A stretch of DNA of 6,474 nt from an uncultured Streptococcus sp. GTDB taxonomy: Bacteria; Bacillota; Bacilli; Lactobacillales; Streptococcaceae. The translations under genes and the position numbers were made by a program. Of this stretch, positions 5,238-6,474 are shown piece by piece; position 1 is the first letter of the stretch, and each line of letters opens with the position of its first letter. The stretch is taken from positions 1 to 6,474 of the forward strand of contig CAJZGT010000075.1 of NCBI GenBank assembly GCA_916048145.1, in the 5' to 3' direction. Below the pieces are notes generated by a model, which saw only the letters and a list, made by a program, of their open reading frames with translations, did no database searches and was not told the DNA's origin.

Positions 5238-6474
5238 CTATTTCACATGTTTTGCCAATTCTTCTTGGGCTTTTTTATTGGATTCTTCTTTTTCTTTCAA
5301 CCATTTTTCTTTGGCTTTTTCATATTCATCTTTTGTGACTGTTTTATCTTGTACTTTGAGGTATTTATATGATTCAATACCTTTATTACCAGCTAATGAA
5401 TATGGTTCTGAGAAAGGAACTGTTTTTCTCAATACTGGTGTTCCACCCTTAGAAACATTTGGAATTGCTAAAGCGCTATCTACCAACCATGCTTGGATCT
5501 CAGCATACTTTTCATAGCGTTTTGCAAGATTTTGCTCCTTATTGGCTTCTTCCAGCATTTGAGTGTAGATATCCAGTCCAACAGCCTTAGCCTTATCATT
5601 AGACTCACCAGGCTCTATACCCAGATTTTGCAACACTCCACCGCTCTTCACATTGAAAATATCAAGATAAGTTGATGGATCTTGATAGTCAGATCCCCAA
5701 CCACCGTTATATAGATCGTAATCTTTCTGAGCAGCAGTCTGAGCCAGATAGCTTGTACTATCATAGTCTTCAGTGGAGAGTTGTTGAATATCAATTACAA
5801 CATTATCTGCACCTAAGGCTGCTTCAATAGATTGTTTCATAGAATTTGCCTCTTGGACACCCTTTTTAGCAGCTTGGTCAACTGTCATGTCCAAGTGGAT
5901 AGGGAATTGAACTCCTTTAGCTTGGAGTTCTTTCTTAGCCTCTGCAAATTTAGCCTTGGCTTTTTCAGCATTGTAGTATGGATCTTGGGCATCCGCAAAG
6001 TTGATTCCTTGCCACTCCTTACCATAATTCACCATCTTAGAGGCTACTACTTCACCAAAGTCTTTTCCATTAATACTTACAAATGTTGGAGGAACGACTA
6101 GGTTTCGCAAAATCTTAGTTGCACCATCTTCTCCCTGAGATTGAGCCCCGTAAGCTGTACGGTCATAGGCAAAGTTGATGGCTTGACGGAAGTTTTTATT
6201 AAGAACCGCTTCTTGAGTCGATTTCTTCTCAGCATCACTTGTTTTTGAAGTAAATTGATAAGATTTTCTATCTAGGTTAAAGTTTAAGAAGTAAGAAGTA
6301 GCATCTTGTAAACTATAAATGATATTGTCCTTATTCTTTTCTTTAATCCCTTCAAAGCTTGAACTGTTTGGATAAAGACGAGCATAGCTATAAGCTCCCT
6401 CAACAAAGTTACGAGCTAATGCATCTTGGTCACTACCATCATAATAAGCCAATTTCACATCATCTACAAAGACA
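5238..6474 (-). CDS. aliB: AliB-type oligopeptide-binding lipoprotein of the Ami/Opp ABC transporter, C-terminal part
   Basis: About 411 C-terminal codons are present, ending in TAG at 5238. The frame continues past the window edge, and upstream residues (VFVDD) stay in frame, so GTG 6458 is not a real start. The signal peptide and lipobox are outside the window. Family landmarks are DATSYFLNFN near the upstream end, NFRQAINFAYDR, and the substrate-binding-protein signature WGSDYQDPSTYLDIF (about 5660-5705), all typical of family 5 solute-binding proteins. The last ~35 residues are a highly charged helix ending in AKHVK, as in pneumococcal AliA and AliB. The mature protein should be a surface lipoprotein that captures oligopeptides and passes them to the AmiCDEF permease. 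No permease genes are here, consistent with AliB being an orphan receptor. AliA is very similar; neighbouring metB-patB and SNF2 genes favour AliB. Full length in the family is about 650 residues, so roughly 63 percent is visible. Confidence -1.
   Translation of the reverse strand, partial: VFVDDVKLAYYDGSDQDALARNFVEGAYSYARLYPNSSSFEGIKEKNKDNIIYSLQDATSYFLNFNLDRKSYQFTSKTSDAEKKSTQEAVLNKNFRQAINFAYDRTAYGAQSQGEDGATKILRNLVVPPTFVSINGKDFGEVVASKMVNYGKEWQGINFADAQDPYYNAEKAKAKFAEAKKELQAKGVQFPIHLDMTVDQAAKKGVQEANSMKQSIEAALGADNVVIDIQQLSTEDYDSTSYLAQTAAQKDYDLYNGGWGSDYQDPSTYLDIFNVKSGGVLQNLGIEPGESNDKAKAVGLDIYTQMLEEANKEQNLAKRYEKYAEIQAWLVDSALAIPNVSKGGTPVLRKTVPFSEPYSLAGNKGIESYKYLKVQDKTVTKDEYEKAKEKWLKEKEESNKKAQEELAKHVK

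Noticed and set aside
5053..5517. Plus-strand frame of 154 codons
   Set aside because: It runs antisense through the aliB 3' end and its terminator, has no ribosome binding site, and its composition is that of a reversed gene.
6456..6458. GTG at 6458 as the start of a 406-residue gene
   Set aside because: The frame stays open and family-like upstream to 6474, there is no ribosome site, and the protein is clearly the C-terminal part of a longer binding protein.
1..6474. CRISPR array, tRNA, rRNA or prophage attachment site
   Set aside because: No regularly spaced repeats, cloverleaf-like sequence or integrase gene was seen. The window is nearly all coding and ordinary for a core streptococcal region.

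Overview
The window looks like chromosomal DNA of a low-GC Gram-positive coccus, almost certainly a Streptococcus of the mitis/pneumoniae group. The basis is AT-rich sequence, GGAGG-type ribosome binding sites, extended -10 promoters (TGnTATAAT) without good -35 boxes, and an AliB-type oligopeptide-binding lipoprotein beside a metB-patB pair and a SWIM/SNF2 ATPase. From memory this is the pneumococcal gene order, but I could not run a search. All five genes lie on the minus strand, so transcription runs from high to low coordinates.

Layout in transcription order. (1) 6474-5238: the C-terminal two thirds of aliB, ending in a strong rho-independent terminator (5192-5225). (2) 5128-4924: a gene-free stretch holding an extended -10 promoter inside a small palindrome and an apparent leader of about 190 nt with a hairpin and a stray Shine-Dalgarno sequence. 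(3) 4923-4468: a 151-residue cytoplasmic protein of unknown function, possibly a PH-like fold, with its own terminator (4416-4447). (4) 4396-2035: a methionine-responsive operon. A perfect 17-bp MET-box (TATAGTTTCAAACTATA) is centred about 65 bp upstream of the predicted transcription start, followed by metB (cystathionine gamma-synthase family) and patB (MalY/PatB cystathionine beta-lyase), 7 bp apart. A hairpin terminator follows patB. (5) 1976-1: an extended -10 promoter and the first 647 codons of a SWIM zinc-finger SNF2 ATPase, which leaves the window after helicase motif Ia.

MetB and PatB together form the forward transsulfuration route: an activated homoserine plus cysteine gives cystathionine, then homocysteine for methionine synthesis. 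The MET-box ties this to a LysR-type methionine/homocysteine regulator (MtaR/CmhR/MetR in streptococci). AliB supplies peptides, and hence amino acids, through the Ami/Opp permease, so this gene and the operon both concern amino-acid supply. No co-regulation can be shown because the aliB promoter is outside the window.

I found no mobile element, CRISPR array, tRNA or rRNA, and no convincing new multi-gene system. The least explained parts are the 151-residue protein and its long leader.
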